Source: Candidatus Buchananbacteria bacterium (GTDB lineage: Bacteria > Patescibacteriota > Patescibacteriia > 2-01-FULL-39-33). Taken from it: a DNA stretch of 13,049 nt. Position 1 is the stretch's first letter. The number at the start of each line of letters is the position of its first letter. The DNA lies in NCBI GenBank assembly GCA_903859075.1, contig CAIOLF010000038.1, positions 1 to 13,049 of the forward strand, given 5' to 3'. Under the pieces are notes generated by a model. It was given only the letters and a program-made list of their open reading frames with translations, ran no database searches and was not told the origin of the DNA. The position numbers and the translations under genes are program-made. Below are positions 12,857 to 13,049 of the stretch, piece after piece.

Positions 12857-12954
12857 TAAATCAGAATTAGGATTGGATTTCGTCGGGAGGAAAATCTGCG
12901 TCCGCCTGTGGCGGACAGCCAAAATGCGTTCGAGCTATCTTTAAAATACAGCAC
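12857..12954 (-). repeat. Right 98-nt inverted repeat
   Basis: This is the inverted copy of 11650-11747. Beyond it, up to the window end, the only visible feature is a small GC-rich hairpin CCGCC-ACCGCA-GGCGG (12985-13000); no supported gene begins there. Confidence 0.95.
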
Positions 12955-13049
12955 CAGAACGAATTAGTCAAATTTTTCCGCTCCCCGCCACCGCAGGCGG
13001 CGACCAAATTATACGGAATTTCATAATCAAAATGCAATTGGCGGTTTTG

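Larger units (their letters stand above)
11650..12954. mobile_element. 1.3-kb segment bounded by 98-nt inverted repeats, no transposase
   Basis: Two 98-nt arms (11650-11747 and 12857-12954) are inverted copies with 96 of 98 bases identical. They enclose one minus-strand gene with its own promoter and terminator. The layout resembles a cargo-carrying non-autonomous transposon, a mobile gene cassette or an invertible segment. No transposase or recombinase is encoded and no target-site duplication is evident: the outside flanks ATTATTTTA and CAGAACGAA do not match. The left end stops 11 nt from tRNA-Lys. The repeat structure is certain; mobility is inference. Confidence 0.45.

Noticed and set aside
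12604..12870. 88-codon plus-strand frame
   Set aside because: It overlaps the promoter, leader and start of the ParA-like gene in antisense and has no ribosome site.
12867..13049. Open minus-strand frame entering from the window edge and ending inside the right repeat arm
   Set aside because: About 60 codons with no recognisable pattern, crossing a GC-rich hairpin and the repeat. It could be the 3' end of a gene outside the window but cannot be supported here.

Overview
The window reads as a chromosomal segment from a candidate-phyla-radiation bacterium (Patescibacteria, Parcubacteria-like). Reasons: short versions of universal genes, AT-rich intergenic stretches built from inverted repeats, tRNAs without an encoded CCA, many genes without a Shine-Dalgarno sequence, and a TrmB-type regulator. 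This placement is an inference from style, not from a marker tree. TGA is used as a stop, so the code is the standard bacterial one.

Layout, left to right. (1) 1-1121: a secreted lysozyme-like transglycosylase, a structured 160-nt stretch with a near copy of the tRNA-Cys 3' end, and tRNA-Cys(GCA) on the minus strand with its own promoter and terminator. (2) 1122-5312: a housekeeping block on the plus strand, infB, rbfA, an NrnA-like DHH phosphoesterase and clpP, separated by terminators and AT-rich palindromes. (3) 5313-7628: a more accessory-looking, more GC-rich block. It holds an unrecognised 385-residue protein behind a leader of tandem hairpins, convergent with a two-gene minus-strand operon (a 63-residue putative zinc protein and a CYTH/triphosphate-tunnel enzyme). 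All three genes have very strong Shine-Dalgarno sites, unlike the core genes. (4) 7629-11560: a TrmB-family regulator transcribed divergently from that operon, then rny (RNase Y), ymdB and an HU-family DNA-binding protein. (5) 11561-13049: tRNA-Lys(CTT), then a 1.3-kb segment bounded by 98-nt nearly perfect inverted repeats. It carries one gene, a MinD/ParA-like protein whose nucleotide-binding loop has lost the signature lysine, and no transposase.

Functionally, the core genes cover translation initiation and 30S maturation (infB, rbfA), RNA turnover (rny, ymdB, nrnA-like), proteolysis (clpP) and nucleoid structure (HU). The best candidates for undescribed biology are the inverted-repeat-bounded ParA-like unit, the leader RNA with three CGAG-capped hairpins before the orphan 385-residue gene, and the divergent TrmB / zinc protein / CYTH locus with GACA-type palindromes over both promoters. 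None can be confirmed without database and comparative searches.
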